This document shows, piece after piece, positions 1-11,660 of a DNA stretch of 64,000 nt. Numbering within the stretch: position 1 is the stretch's first letter; the number at the start of each line of letters is the position of its first letter. The DNA lies in NCBI GenBank assembly GCA_002077065.1, contig NAJO01000026.1, positions 496,001 to 560,000 of the forward strand, in the 5' to 3' direction. The notes under the pieces were generated by a model, which saw only the letters and a list, made by a program, of their open reading frames with translations, was not told the origin of the DNA and did no database searches. This stretch comes from Cryoendolithus antarcticus. Taxonomy: Eukaryota > Ascomycota > Dothideomycetes > Cladosporiales > Cladosporiaceae. Position numbers and translations under genes: made by a program.

Positions 1-1277
1 TATAGAATGAGGCTCAAAAGGGATGTGCGCTCTTTGGACGTGCTTCGGTCTTCGTTACAGTAGCCGGGAGTGCCTCAGTCCCAGGGGTATATAGCTGGCG
101 CAAGGAAGTTGGAATGACCATCGAGCATGATGCAGCATGCATCCAGTGTGTCACCAACGTCTCCGAGACCGGTCGCATCACCGCGCGTGATGAACAGCGC
201 GTGGCAGATTGATTCAGACGAATTCGGAGCAAGTATCGAAAAATGGACCTGATCATGGGCGAACCATCATTGGAATTGCTAACTTCAGCAGCGCCCGTCT
301 AATTAAGGTTTTAGTTGCCCATGCGCCCGAAAGTCTCACCATCCTGTCGGGATGCGCCATTGATAAATCGCCTCCTCTCTAGTATCTAAGTGGCCATCAT
401 GAGCGAGGCGAGTCTTGCCCTCAAAGCAGAGAATTTCCGCTCTGTTTGAGTCTTTGTGGCGGCCATCGCAACGGACTTGTTTTGTGTAACCTGCACATGC
501 CACCGCGGCATGCTCATCTCGGGTAGATACCGCCACGGTGGCATCCGGGTGCCCCGAGAGTGTCAGCCTTACAAAACCACAATCCTGTCATTACGGCCTG
601 AGGATCAGTGCGCATCGAGGCGCTGCGCAGACTTCACCTCTACCTTGGTCCTGTATAAGGTCCGTCCATCTGCTGCTCTGATTATCGTGGCCGTCCGAGT
701 CTCTGAAGCTTGAGACATCCTCCACTCTGTGACCTGGCCAGACCGGCTACGAGCATACGCTGTGCGCGCACCACACCTCGGTGCACGGCAACGCTCGGTC
801 ATCTTTCTAGTGGCGAGGTGCATCACTATGCTCGCTGATGGACGGGCGAGAATCCAGTCCAAGACGAGCCGTCGCATGCGACTGACTGTCGCGAGACCGA
901 AAGGTGTGCGTGAGATCGGGTCACGCGGAAGTTGCTGCGCCTTCGGCCACGACACGGATTTCGTAATTCCGTGGCAACGTACCGTTCGGAGCAGTACATG
1001 CGAATCCATTCAACATTCACCATGACGTTACTGCTCAGCGATGCCGGTGGACGCCTCGCAAAATCTTTAGGATTGATTAGAAGTTATTCTTACACCGAAG
1101 CGGAAGTCCGATCTACCAACATCACAGGATGCCTTCTTTCTCACTTTGCCACGACCCATGGTCTCCACTCAGAGGCGATACTTGCGATTTCGTCTCGACA
1201 AGCGCCTAATATCGGTCGAGCGTCCTGTTCTAGTCCAGACACCGGCAGAGGGCGGCAGCTCAGCTAGGAGCTCTGCT
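1..1277. other. No gene seen
   Basis: Only short overlapping open frames without recognisable domains occur here. The right end is the 3' flank of the minus-strand PCT1 gene. I see no RNA gene or repeat. Confidence 0.5.
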
Positions 1278-2716
1278 CTAAGCCTCCCGAATCTCAACCT
1301 CCAACTGCCTCTTAGCCCTCTCCTCATCAATCACCTCATCACCCTCCCCCTTCTCCGGCCTCCCTCTTCTCCCCCGTCCAAACTCCCCAGTGGGACTCTT
1401 CGCATCCCCACTGTCTCCCTCACTACTCGGGCTCTCCGCCCTCGAATCACTCAAATTACTCCTCCGACTTCCCTGCATCCACCCCTTCACACCTCCGATC
1501 AAACCCATAGCATACCCAGCCGCGAAGTCGTAGTTCCTGCCCCGTTCCTTCCCTCCAGGAGTACTACCACGCAAAATGCTAGCAGCATCCATAGGGTTGA
1601 GTCGGTCCAGAGCGAGAGGAGACTTAGCACCGCTGGCGCGACCAGGCGTGATGCTACGAAGAGACGGCGCAGGACTGTTCTGTCTGCTAGGCTGCCAGAA
1701 CTGCTTGAGCTCTTTGCTGAGTTCTTGACCAGTCGTCGTCCAGTTCTGGCGGATGTTATCGCGCAACTCGCCTACATGCCTCTTAATATCGAGCTCGTTC
1801 TTCTTGAACCACGAGACGTTGAGCTCTTGTCTTGTCGTCCCTCTTCGCAGCTGGCGGCCGACGTATTGCTCGTAGTCTCTCACAATCTTGGTAATAATGC
1901 CCGTAGTGGAGACGCCCTCAGTCCGCTGCGTGACGAGGAATTTGCCAGCTTCTTTGATGGGACCATAGATATCGTCGCCTTCACTTGCGCCGTAGGGAAG
2001 GTCGTCGTGCGCTACGTAGTCGATCTGGTGCTTATCTAGAAAGCCTACAGTGATGATCCAGGGACAGTCCTCGACAACTTCGTCGACCCAGCGGCAGTGG
2101 CGGACGGACTCGGCGCGTTCTTTCGCAGAGAGTACGGTGAGACCTTTGCGTTTGTGGGTCTCCGAGTCGCCAGTCACGCCAACGATCAAGTACGTGTCCG
2201 GGAAAGCGGTCTTGGCTTGTTGCAGCGCTCGCATATGTCTGATCGCACAAGTCAGCTCACTTTCTCGTCTCGATCAACGCTTCAAGGAGCTACTAACCCA
2301 AGATGAAACAAATCAAACACCCCATCCGCGTAAACCCTCACACTCCGTCCCTCAGGCGGCTTATTAGTCTTATACCCACCCTCAGGATCCACCAGTCCAG
2401 CCTTCGGCGGCGGCTCCATCCTCATCTTCCCCGCTTCGCCATGCTCCCCAGCTTCATTCACAGTGCCATTAGCACTGCTCGCAGCCGCGCCTGCAGTCCC
2501 ATTCAGTGCCTCGGTCGAGCCATTGGTGCTTTCCGAGGTTGGCGGCCTGCTCGATCGCGTTCGCTTAGAAGGCGGGTCGATGGACCGACGCTCGAGCACT
2601 TCGGAGAGGATTGGGTCGGCGGTGTCTTCGCCGCTGGCGTCGCGGGAGGAGGGCTGCGGGATGGCATCGTCGGCGGGGGTGGTGAGGGTCGGGGCGCGTT
2701 TGCGTTTGGGTCCCAT
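1278..2716 (-). CDS. PCT1: Choline-phosphate cytidylyltransferase (CTP:phosphocholine cytidylyltransferase)
   Basis: Catalyses CTP + phosphocholine -> CDP-choline + PPi, the rate-limiting step of the Kennedy pathway, on nuclear/ER membranes. There are two exons, 2716-2298 and 2238-1278; the 59-bp intron 2297-2239 (GTTAGT...CAG) joins the frame exactly inside the nucleotidyltransferase signature DLFHLGHMR. The product is 459 aa. Residues 1-110 are low-complexity with basic clusters (PKRKR, SKRTRSS) that could be nuclear localisation signals. The HxGH motif is at about 138-141 and the RTEGVSTTG motif at about 245-253. After the catalytic core comes a charged helical stretch, the expected place for the membrane-binding amphipathic helix, and then a Ser/Gly-rich tail. 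The start at 2716 was chosen because it gives the compact MGPKRKR N-terminus; an in-frame ATG exists at 2821. Identity rests on strong motif conservation. Confidence 0.94.
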
Positions 2717-3249
2717 GGTGCAGGTTGTGTTGGAGTGATGGAAATAGGAGGTGCCGAATCTCTCAGGGAGATGGGTCGAGACGCGAGGAGAGATTGATGA
2801 TCGCGTGGGAAGTTCCGGCACGTGGCTCGATCAATGGGTTGGGAAAGGGCGAGCTTGGACGCCCTGCGGTCAGCGGAGATGGAGTGGTGCGAATGCGGTG
2901 ATGGATGATAATGACGTTGGCAACTGTTCAGGTCATGAATATAGGGAGGAAGAGATACTAAACAACATCAACACAAGAGAACGATACCTACGTAAATTCT
3001 GACGGCCCAGCTGTCAACCTTGGAAGCCTGCATGCACGCCGCCAAGATCGACGTTGCCTGACATCACATCGCGTTCAGCAGTGACAAGGGGCGGGCCAGA
3101 ACATGGCAGACTTTATCTCATCGAATGTTGACCACGCTACACATCAAGAAGCTGAGCCACGTGCAAAATGGGTATCATTCCATGCTGCTGCACATCGCTA
3201 CACACACAAGACCCTCCGTCTCTCAAAAGTAGGCTCAAACGAAAACGCA
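2717..3249. other. Intergenic: PCT1 promoter side and PP2C 3' flank
   Basis: Both neighbours are on the minus strand. This span must hold the PCT1 promoter and the phosphatase terminator. No gene or RNA is evident. Confidence 0.5.
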
Positions 3250-5089
3250 CTACGACTCCGCCTTTCCATCACTGACAGCTCCCATCTTCGGCTCCTCAGG
3301 CGTAGAAGTGCCCACAGTCTTGTCACTCGACTCCAGCGTTTCGCTCGGCTTCGAAGTCTCCGCAGGTCCAGGAGTCTCCTCCCTCTTCGACCTCTCATCA
3401 TGCATCCCCACAGCAGCAGCCTCCCCATTCGTAGCAGCAGCAGACTTCGCAGCCTCCTGGCCTTTCTTAATCTGCTCCTCGACATCACTATCCTCAACCT
3501 CCTCAACCTCGCGATCCATATCCACATCATCATCACTATCATCCTGAAGTCCCTGCCCACCAGTACGAATCTCCGTCCCATCACCAAGAAGAATAACGCG
3601 TCCTGCTCGCCCGTCGAGCATCCGCGCGCCGTGATCCAGATTCATGTACTCGTCATCGCTTTGCTCGTCAAACGGTTTGTGGTTCCCCGGACCCCTGAAC
3701 TCCGCTGCACAGTCACAAGTCAGCAGGTATTCGGTCGGTGTCCGCGCCAGCTCAGCACATTGCGCTGGGGTAAAGCGCAAGACAGTAAGCACGCGGATTA
3801 AGACTTGCCATACTCGGGAGGTGCGCAGGGCCCGTCGCCGTTCGCCACTCGCTCGGCAATCTTGTTGTACCACTCCTCTTTCGTTTGGCCGTTCAGGAGT
3901 GCTACCACCATCATCGTCATGTTGTCGCAGCCGACGCCGCCAGTTTCGCTGTTGGAGGCGAGGCAGTTGTCCATCATGTTCTCGCAGATGGCTTTGAGGT
4001 CTTGCTTCGCAGCGATGCCTCTCCGCACGAACTCGATGACTGCTTGCGAGGATTGGCAATCCCAGATGCCTGTTGTGTGTCAGTACACGTCACCTATCTT
4101 GTGCAAAGAACGGGCATACCATCGCATGCAACCACCACAAACTCATCGTCCTCGCCCAACTCGTGTGCCGTCACTTCAGGGAGTGCAGTGACTATCTGCT
4201 GCTCAGGCGGCAGATCCGCGCTCTTCTTGAACTCAAAATCACCGATAGCTCTGCTCAATGCCAAATTGCCATTGACGCGTCCAAAGTCGACAAATCCACC
4301 GGCGGCTTGTATACGGGCCTTCTCGCCTTCGTTTTGAGGTTTGTGATCAAAGGAGAGTGGCTTTGCGCGGCCTTTGATTCCGAGTACCGTTCTTGAGTCG
4401 CCTGAGTTGCCCTGTACCGAGTGTCAGTGTGCTGCAGACCAATCGTCTAGGGCGACACAACTCACGCAGTACACCTTGTCATGTGTGATGATGCCCACAG
4501 TCGCAGTGCAGCCGGACACCTCCTCCTCGTACTTCGGGTCTACGCAAAGCTGTCAGTCTTCCTGCTTCCCACATCTAGATTCCACATCTCCTATGGTATG
4601 CAGGACATACCACTCAATATCGCCCTGTCAATAGCCAAAAAGCCATCCTTCAACGCCTGCTCGAAATTCCCCTCCTTGAACGCCCCCTGCTTCGCCACAA
4701 TCCGATGCAGATGCTCCCCAGTGTATATGGCGACCTTATCGCCACCATGCCCATCATAAACGCCAAAGAACGATATCCGCACGTCGCTCGCCGCGGGTGT
4801 GGGCTCCTTGGTGTCGCCTTCGGTCAAGGGTTGCAGGTCGAGGATCGCGGCGTGCGCGTCTTCCATGCTTATCCGCCAGCCTTGCATGCAGCTGACGCCG
4901 TAGGCGACGCGGTCATCTTGGCCTTCGTCGGAGTGCTGTGGAGGGGAGGGGCGGTTAGTGGAGGGATTGGGGGAGGAGGGGTTCAGCTGTGCTGGGGGTG
5001 GTGGTGTTGTTGTCTTGGGTGTGCGGGCGACGAGGCGGTGGGAGGAGGCATACCTTGTCCGTCACCGGCTCCGAGAGAGTCTGACCCAT
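3250..5089 (-). CDS. PTC2: PP2C-type Ser/Thr protein phosphatase (Ptc2/Ptc3-like)
   Basis: A Mg2+/Mn2+-dependent phosphatase that in yeast dampens MAPK and DNA-checkpoint kinases. I reconstruct six exons: 5089-5054, 4935-4611, 4539-4466, 4411-4120, 4069-3809 and 3704-3250, giving 480 aa. Exon 1 encodes only [12 protein letters not shown], the conserved myristoylatable-type start of this subfamily. Metal-binding motifs are present in order: MEDAH (about residue 37), DGHGG (about 73-77), GDSR, ACDGIWD and GCDNMT. The catalytic core is followed by PPEYAEFRGPG and a long acidic, Pro/Glu/Ser-rich tail. The last intron, 3808-3705, starts with GCAAGT rather than GT; without its removal the protein would end at PPEYGKS. 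A long opposite-strand open frame over the acidic tail is a composition shadow. Confidence 0.93.
3705..3808 (-). other. GC-AG spliceosomal intron in the PP2C gene
   Basis: The donor reads TATG|GCAAGT and the acceptor TGTGCAG|CGG, with a CTGAC branch-like element upstream of the acceptor. Removal of 104 bases joins PPEY to AEFRGPG, the continuation expected for Ptc2/3 proteins. All other introns of this gene are GT-AG. Confidence 0.85.
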
Positions 5090-5919
5090 GCTGGGCTGCG
5101 GTATTTGCCGTTCAGGAGGTGCGAATAGGTATATGCGATACGGACTCGGTGAGAGAACTCTGCGCGTGTAGTGGGGTGGGTCCGCGTGCTAATCGGCCGA
5201 GGTGAGGTGGTAAAGGTCGTGCTGTGGTCCTAGGACAGATGTGCTCGTGTCGAGGGTCTGTTGATGAGGCTCCAATGGGTTTCTAGGCGTCAGAGTGGTA
5301 GGTTGTAGGTGTTCACGTGTCAAGTGAAGGATCTTGTGTCGCGCTCTGTCAGGCAGACCTCAGCGTCGGAATAACGCCATGACGTACGTGCGATGTGGGC
5401 TAGCGTTGCCCGCCCGCCACGTTGGTAGATTGTGTGCTTCGAGGAAGACGATACAGTCACCAAAGGTAAGAGAAACGACCTCTAGGCAATGGCAGTCCAT
5501 ATCCAACGATGCGGGAATAACGCCCTCGTGCTACACACGCCTCGAGAACTTGACATGTCAACAGGCGTAGGATGCTTCATTGTGATACATGTACATGTAT
5601 GCATCGCTTTCAACAAAGGGAAACGCCTTCCACGGACTTGGCCTCCGTTCGGTAAGACAGTCTCACAGTGAACATATGCATATGCCCTTTCACCTTCTCG
5701 TAATACACACCCCCATCATTACTCCAGAATGCGCAGACGGCGAATTGCTCGCAACGGTACAGCATTCATACCCAATGAGAGCCTGCGTGGCACCAGAAAG
5801 CCGAACAAGATTCGTCACATTGGTCTAGCTGGTATCACAAAAGTCTACCTTAGCAGCCATGGCGAATGAAAGCACACCGCAATTGCCCAGACCCCAGCAA
5901 TCGCGTAGAAAGGAGGGCG
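5090..5919. other. Intergenic: PP2C promoter side and bZIP 3' flank
   Basis: A minus-strand tandem gap of 830 bp. It holds short incidental frames only, and I recognise no gene. Confidence 0.5.
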
Positions 5920-6771
5920 CTACTCCTCCATCTCCGCCTCTGCATCCTCCTCAGTACCCACGCCATCATCCCTTGTCTCCAGACTCCGCTCGCGTTCAGC
6001 CACCTTTCTCGCCCTCTCCGCCTCCTCCCTCTGCACCCTGAACATCCGGAACTGCTCCTCCATACCCTTCCTATCAGACTTTTCCGTAATCAGCCCTTTG
6101 AGCCACTTATTCTCCATCTCGAGCTGCTGTACTTTGCCTTCAAGACTGCTGACCTTTTCGGTCATCTCCTTGGTCTGCTTCTCAAGGGCCTGTTCGCGCT
6201 GCTTCTTCTTCACGCGGAAGCGAGCGCTGGCAGCGGTGTTTCGTCGACGCTTGTCCTCTTCGGCGACGTTGCGGGATTGTTCTTCCAGGTCCGCGATCAG
6301 CGCTGTGGAGGCTTTGCGTTTGGAGGCCGGATGGGAGGCGTGGAAGGCTGCGAGTGTGGTTGGGGTGGAAGGTGAGAGAGCCGAGGGAGAGTTGACCATG
6401 GATGGAGGGTAGGTCTGGAACTCCGAAAACTGGTAGCTGGGTGCTGTGACAATCTCATCAGTACGAGGTCGTGACGAGTCTGTGTAGGTGTGATGTCGCA
6501 ACATACCAGCAACAGCCGCCCCATTGCCCGCAGCAGACGGCAGTACTGGCGCAGACGCCGCAGCGCTGAAGTCCCCTCCCGTCAACCCATTACCGAAAGT
6601 CGAAGCATCAAAGTCGAAGAACTCGGTATTGGTTAAGAAGTCCAGACCATCATTTCCCAAGTCAAAGTCGGCCTGCTGGGCAGCCATCTCCTGCTGCGAA
6701 GGGATGGTGTTCAAGTTTGCCAGATACTGGGACACATTCGGCGCACGGCGCGCGCCGGCGAAGTTCGACAT
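5920..6771 (-). CDS. cys-3: bZIP transcription factor, CYS-3/MetR-like sulfur regulator
   Basis: Probably the activator of sulfur-assimilation and permease genes under sulfur limitation, by similarity to Neurospora CYS-3 and Aspergillus MetR. Exons are 6771-6507 and 6443-5920. The 63-bp intron 6506-6444 (GTATGT...CACAG, with CTGAT branch) has no stop and keeps frame, so the unspliced frame also reads through; spliced length is 262 aa. The N-terminus carries the PNVSQYLANLNTI motif I associate with this family. A basic region with RRRNTAASARFRVKKK lies at about 153-170, followed by a leucine zipper to about 207 and a charged C-terminus. In the family, control is by sulfur repression and SCF-mediated turnover; nothing in the sequence tests that here. 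Confidence 0.87.
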   Translation of the reverse strand: MSNFAGARRAPNVSQYLANLNTIPSQQEMAAQQADFDLGNDGLDFLTNTEFFDFDASTFGNGLTGGDFSAAASAPVLPSAAGNGAAVAGMLRHHTYTDSSRPRTDEIVTAPSYQFSEFQTYPPSMVNSPSALSPSTPTTLAAFHASHPASKRKASTALIADLEEQSRNVAEEDKRRRNTAASARFRVKKKQREQALEKQTKEMTEKVSSLEGKVQQLEMENKWLKGLITEKSDRKGMEEQFRMFRVQREEAERARKVAERERSLETRDDGVGTEEDAEAEMEE

Positions 6772-8423
6772 GCTTGAAGTCTTGCTGTAAAGCCACTCGG
6801 CTTAGCGCGCAAAAGCGCTATGCGATAATGATGCTGTTGTCGAGTCCAGTGAGGTCGAGGTCGATAAGAGATGACGCTCTGAAAGCCGGGGTCGGTTGCC
6901 TTTGTTTGTCGGCCGTACGACGCGAGGTGGCGGCTTCACAATGATGCCGCGAACAAAGGCCAGTCTATGCCCTCACAGTCCTCTTCGTCGCATTTAATAC
7001 GTGCACTGCTGTCAGTCAATGGGTGATGCGAGAAGCGGAGACAGAAGGCTTTGCAGCGCACAGATGACAAAGCCGTGCGTGCGATCGTTGAAAGTGTGGT
7101 GGAGCGAGAGATGAGTGGGTGGACCCCCACATCAGCGGCCTCGGCGAGTGATTACATTTGGCCGCGCCTTCCAACCGAGGAGCACAACGGGAGAATTCGT
7201 TGCAGCAAACGGGTGGGGGCTTGACATGTGTGAATTAGTTATGTGCATGCGACGTGTGGGACTGAGGCATCTTGCTCAACTTCAGGCATTTATCATATAC
7301 TGACCATGGCAACGAGAGATGCTAGATGATTTGAGCTGGCTGTAAGTGGAAGCAGCATTTTCGTGCAGCATGGACTTGGACCATCAGACCCAGCATCTAC
7401 GAGCTGCGCGACCATTGCCATGCGAAAAGTTCTGCTCACGTCTCGGTCCTTTGCTGGACGCTGGCGTAAACGCAGGTAGCACGCAATACGTGCTATACCC
7501 ACCTTCACGCCAGGGTCACGCGCACATCAGCCCAGCATTGTTGAGATCGTTCTTAGTTGTTTCATTGCAATTTGGCGAGACAGCCCGCGGGATCCTCTAC
7601 TCGTAGTCGCCTGCGATGCCGTCCAGATGTTTGAGATCGTAGTGCATTACTATGAGAGGTTCTTTGCTGCCTTCGAACGACACGGTTGCGCTGGTCTTCT
7701 CCCAGCACACGCTGTCGACTTGCGCACCGGTATACGTCGTTGCGCCATCGTTATTGGCTCCTCGCGGTTGACGTCGCAAAGGGAGACAGCTCGAGCGAAA
7801 GTTATGAGCGGCTGCAGCGAACATGCAGGGTCGCGGTCTGTCTCACAGGTTTAGAATCGCGGACGCTCCGCATTCGGAATGATTGTCCAGTACCTGAAGC
7901 CCCTAGCAGTGCGCACTGAGGCTCGGGCTACGCCGGACAATCGCTCTACACGTGCTCTTCGTAAGGCCTTGGCATATGGTGACTAACACTGCATCCTCGT
8001 GGGAATTGAGCTTCCGGTCTCGCAACGGCACGAGTCGCAAACGCAGGATCGTTCGGACCAGATACCCTGGCCTGTATCAATCTAGGCGACTTCCGGAGCA
8101 AGTCAAACGTCGGCAGTAGTCCCTTATGCTCTGTCGTGCCTGGTCGTAGTCGGCACATCTAATAGAGAGCAGAGTGAAAGTCGTCCGTCGCAGATGCACG
8201 TTCTGCTTGCTGGGCTGCGCTGTCATCAAGGCTCTGCCCATTCGCCGCATGGAGCAAGACACAGAAGCTGACCATAATCTCGAGCAGGAGGCTTGCGACG
8301 CTCTGTATTTCGACATAACGGTAGGACCACTGGAGACACGCCCGCCATCGCAATGACGACTTGACACCGTGACAGGTGTCAAATTGGGAGCCTACACTTG
8401 GTCATGATGGCGACGTAGGACCC
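6772..8423. other. Long intergenic region, no supported gene
   Basis: Contains the promoter side of the bZIP gene and the 3' flank of the 65-aa membrane-protein gene. Short minus-strand frames at 7597-7824 and 8077-8382 have no recognisable motif and no convincing splice partners, so they are not called. Confidence 0.4.
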
Positions 8424-8621
8424 TCACCGATCGCTGCGTGACTTCGCAATGTGTCGCTGTCGCTGAGCGTTCGTCCGAGCAGCGTTGATAGACGACCGAG
8501 TGTAAAAGAAGAGGATGCAAGCCATTGTGAAAGCCGCTGCTGGGGCTGCGAGGGTCCGAGAATTGATACGGCGAGGCAATCTGCCCATCGACGGCCGTGA
8601 GGAGGAAGCAGCGGCACCCAT
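8424..8621 (-). CDS. Small single-pass membrane protein (65 aa), conserved fungal type
   Basis: Starts MGAAASSSRPSMGRLPRR, then a hydrophobic segment (AAPAAAFTMACILFFY, about residues 28-44) followed by TRSSINAARTNAQRQR. This short Gly/Ala N-terminus, single membrane span and basic Asn/Ala/Arg tail matches a small uncharacterised protein that I recall from many Pezizomycotina; homologues often continue beyond the basic tail. An in-frame ATG upstream (8756) would add an implausible 45-aa leader, so the start at 8621 is preferred. The stop after RSDR lies within CGGTGAGG, which could also be a splice donor, so a further exon is possible. The function is unknown; the nearest neighbour on the other side is casein kinase 1, read divergently. 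Confidence 0.6.
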   Translation of the reverse strand: MGAAASSSRPSMGRLPRRINSRTLAAPAAAFTMACILFFYTRSSINAARTNAQRQRHIAKSRSDR

Positions 8622-9331
8622 GATGAGTGGAGAGTGTCCGATGTACACCGTGATTCGGGCGTTGATGCTTAAGGGGTCTGGTGGTACGATCGACCTCTGT
8701 GGAAGCTTCCTGGTAAGTTGAGCGTTTCGAGCACGGTCATGATAGCATCGTCGCACGGCTCAATGCAGTGCGCAAGCTGTATGTCAGTTGGTCATGTGTA
8801 ACACAGTTGCTCCTTCGCTCCTGACCTGTCACTCTGTCCTATCGAATAAAAGTGCATTGATTCCATGCCATAGCATTGCATGCACCCCAGAAGACCCTTT
8901 CGCTAGTCCTCGGCCAAGTACAGTCTTAGCCGCGGCGCTCCCGTCCCGTACCGAATGTAGCGCGCATCGAACGGCTCTGGGCAACGGCGAGGGAGGAGGC
9001 AGAACTTCAGGGCGCCCTCCTTCCACTCAGCCACGCCAAACGCGAGAGAGAAAAGGCGTATGCGCACGTGTCTATCTCACACTCTCACGCACTGCCTGCA
9101 TGGGACATACTGCTCTCCCCTGCTCGCTATTGTTCTGAATTGGCTGCACTGGACTGGAGAGTGAGGGAAGCGGCTTGACTGACTCCCTGCTCACCGCGTT
9201 ACGAGCGACACCGCCGATCTTCAACTACCACCCCTTTGGGCTCCGCTACACTCCCGCCGTGTGTTGCATAGTCTCACCCCCCACCACACTACCATACGCA
9301 CTCTCCGACCTCACCCGCACCGGACGACAGC
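8622..9331. promoter_or_regulatory. Divergent promoter region (small membrane protein / casein kinase 1)
   Basis: The 710 bp separate two diverging starts. The 100 bp before the kinase ATG are C/T-rich and purine-poor, as is common in highly expressed filamentous-fungal promoters. No specific operator was identified. Confidence 0.4.
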
Positions 9332-10882
9332 ATGGCCTCCTCCAGTAGCAACGTAGTTGGCGTGCATTATCGCGTCGGCAAGAAAATCGGAGAGGGCAGC
9401 TTCGGCGTTATTTTCGAAGGAACCAACCTCCTGAACAACACACAGGTCGCGATCAAGTTTGAGCCAAGGAAGAGCGACGCACCGCAGTTGAGGGATGAGT
9501 ATAGGACGTATAAGATTTTGGTTGGGTGTCGTGAGTCTTCCCCCTGCCTAAGTGTGATATTTGTATGAACGTGTGGGCGGTGACGATGGCGGCGGCGGCA
9601 GCGGCAGCAACAGTGTCGTGGACGTGACGGTGTTGCTGAGGAGGCAGGCGGTACAGACGTCTACAGCAACGTGAGCTGACCTAAGACTTATTCAACAGCC
9701 GGCATACCCAATGTCTATTACTTCGGCCAAGAAGGCCTTCACAACATTCTTGTCATTGATCTATTAGGACCATCACTCGAAGACCTGTTCGACCACTGCA
9801 ACAGGCGATTCAGCACCAAGACTGTCGTCATGGTGGCCAAGCAAATGCTCTCACGCGTACAGACCATCCACGAGAAGAACCTCATCTACCGCGACATCAA
9901 GCCAGATAACTTCCTGATCGGCCGGCCCAACAGCAAAAGTCAAAACGTTATTCACGTGGTCGACTTCGGCATGGCAAAGCAGTATCGGGATCCCAAGACG
10001 AAGCAGCACATTCCGTACAGGGAGCGGAAGTCACTCTCCGGTACTGCAAGATACATGAGTATCAACACACATCTCGGCCGCGAGCAGTCGAGGCGAGACG
10101 ATCTTGAGGCACTCGGGCACGTGTTCATGTACTTCCTGCGTGGTGGACTGCCATGGCAAGGCCTTAAGGCGGCGACGAATAAGCAGAAGTACGAGAAGAT
10201 CGGCGAGAAGAAGCAGACCACACCCATCAAAGACTTGTGCGAGACCTTCCCCGAGGAGTTCAACAAGTACCTCTCCTACGTCCGCAACCTCGGTTTCGAG
10301 GACACCCCTGACTACGATTACCTCCGCGATCTCTTCACGCAAGCACTGAAGACCACCGGCGAAGTCGAAGACGGCGAGTACGACTGGATGAAGCTCAACA
10401 ACGGCAAAGGCTGGGACGTCCCCCGCTCGAATCGCGACGAGCGAGCCCACGCGTCAGCCGTAGACATCGGTCGACAAACCCGCGGGGAAGGCCACCGGAA
10501 CTCAAAGGCAGCCATCCCTGAAGGACGGCTACAAGATCCTCTCCCTAAGCCAGGCGCCTCCCGCGCCCCGCCGCAAACCGCCGCTGCCCGGGCAATCCAA
10601 GGCGGGCGCCGACAACACAACTCTACCGACCTGAATGGGAAGCGAGGATCACAGCTTGAGCCGCCCGAGCAGGGCAGCACCACGGCGCAGTTTGCGACTA
10701 GTACTCCAAATCTTGCAAGTGGAGGTGGTGCCAACAACGGAAGAATAAGCAGTCAAGGTGCGCCGCCTCGAAGCAGTCAGCCCATGGCTGCGCAACGTCA
10801 ACAAGCCGTGCAGCCACCTGCTGAGCAACAAGGAGGAGGAGGCTTCATGGCGAAGCTTGGAAAATTGCTGTGTTGCGGGTAG
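9332..10882 (+). CDS. cki1: Casein kinase 1, membrane-anchored type (Cki1/Yck-like)
   Basis: A Ser/Thr kinase acting at the plasma membrane or endomembranes in polarity, endocytosis and nutrient signalling. Exons are 9332-9530 and 9699-10882, with a 168-bp intron between; the join restores YKILVGCPGIPN. The product is 460 aa. Visible are the Gly loop (IGEGSFG, about 19-25), catalytic YRDIKPDNF, the CK1-type [11 protein letters not shown] segment, and [14 protein letters not shown], the CK1 signature in place of APE. The core ends near residue 300 and is followed by a Gln/Pro/Gly-rich tail finishing LLCCG. The C-terminal Cys pair resembles the palmitoylated ends of Yck1/2 and S. pombe Cki1, so membrane anchoring is inferred. 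Confidence 0.95.
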
Positions 10883-11660
10883 TGCTAGCGGCGCAGGGAT
10901 GACGGAACGGCGGACAAGAGATGTCGCAATACCGATCTGGTGCTGGAGTGTTGTCGCTTCCGCAGTCCTGTCTTGACCGATGCGGGACAAGACTCGGCAA
11001 ACTATGTGCGACCGTCTCCGATGTTTCGGCCGCCTCCACCGGCCTGGAATGGCAATGGGCTGGCGCCTTGCTGTCCTCCGGGAGGGCATGCGCTTGCACG
11101 GAGGCAGAAGGAGCAGGCACTTGCGCGTCGACAAGGAAGAGCATCTGGTGGTGCGGGACGGCTAGACAAAGGGCCAGCTGTGTCTTCGATCCCATTGGCA
11201 CATCTCCCTCCGAATGGAACTGCGACCGATACTTCACGGACGAGTCCCGCGGCACATATATCACATCACCACTAATCATTCTCGGGCTGTACAGCGACGG
11301 CGTTTCTGGGTGTAGCTTTCTTTTCTGGGCATTCGCGATATGTAGCGAAGCGAGCGGTGTGTGCGAGGCGTTATCTTGGTGTGCTGGGCGGGTGTACCGT
11401 ATGGTGCATCAATGGACGACGTGTAGAGAGGACACGCAGTAATTGTAGAAGTGAAATGCAGAGCGTCGGAATCAGTACATCCCTCTCTCACTGGTCTCGT
11501 GCGCATCGTTGTGCAGTTTGAACAACGACCATGATGGACCGACGTCACTCGAAGAATTTCTGAAGCTTGAAGCACTTTCACATGCCGCCAATCTCCCATT
11601 TGTGTATGTTGCGAACCCGAATTTCATGCACCACCATTCTCCCCTTGCAGATCACCCGCT
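10883..11660. other. Intergenic between CK1 and CIA1
   Basis: Both flanking genes are plus-strand. Open frames of 100-170 codons on both strands here lack motifs and overlap one another; none is supported. Confidence 0.45.

Noticed and set aside
3198..3587. Arg/Leu-rich frame over the PP2C C-terminus
   Set aside because: It is an alternative reading of the acidic/Ser-rich coding tail; its repetitive RRL composition is a codon-bias artefact.
7597..8382. Possible minus-strand multi-exon gene from several short frames
   Set aside because: No pair of frames could be joined with good splice signals, and none has a motif.
10921..11442. 173-codon plus-strand frame after casein kinase 1
   Set aside because: No recognisable domain, Cys/Trp/Ser-rich composition and position in the 3' flank; probably untranslated.
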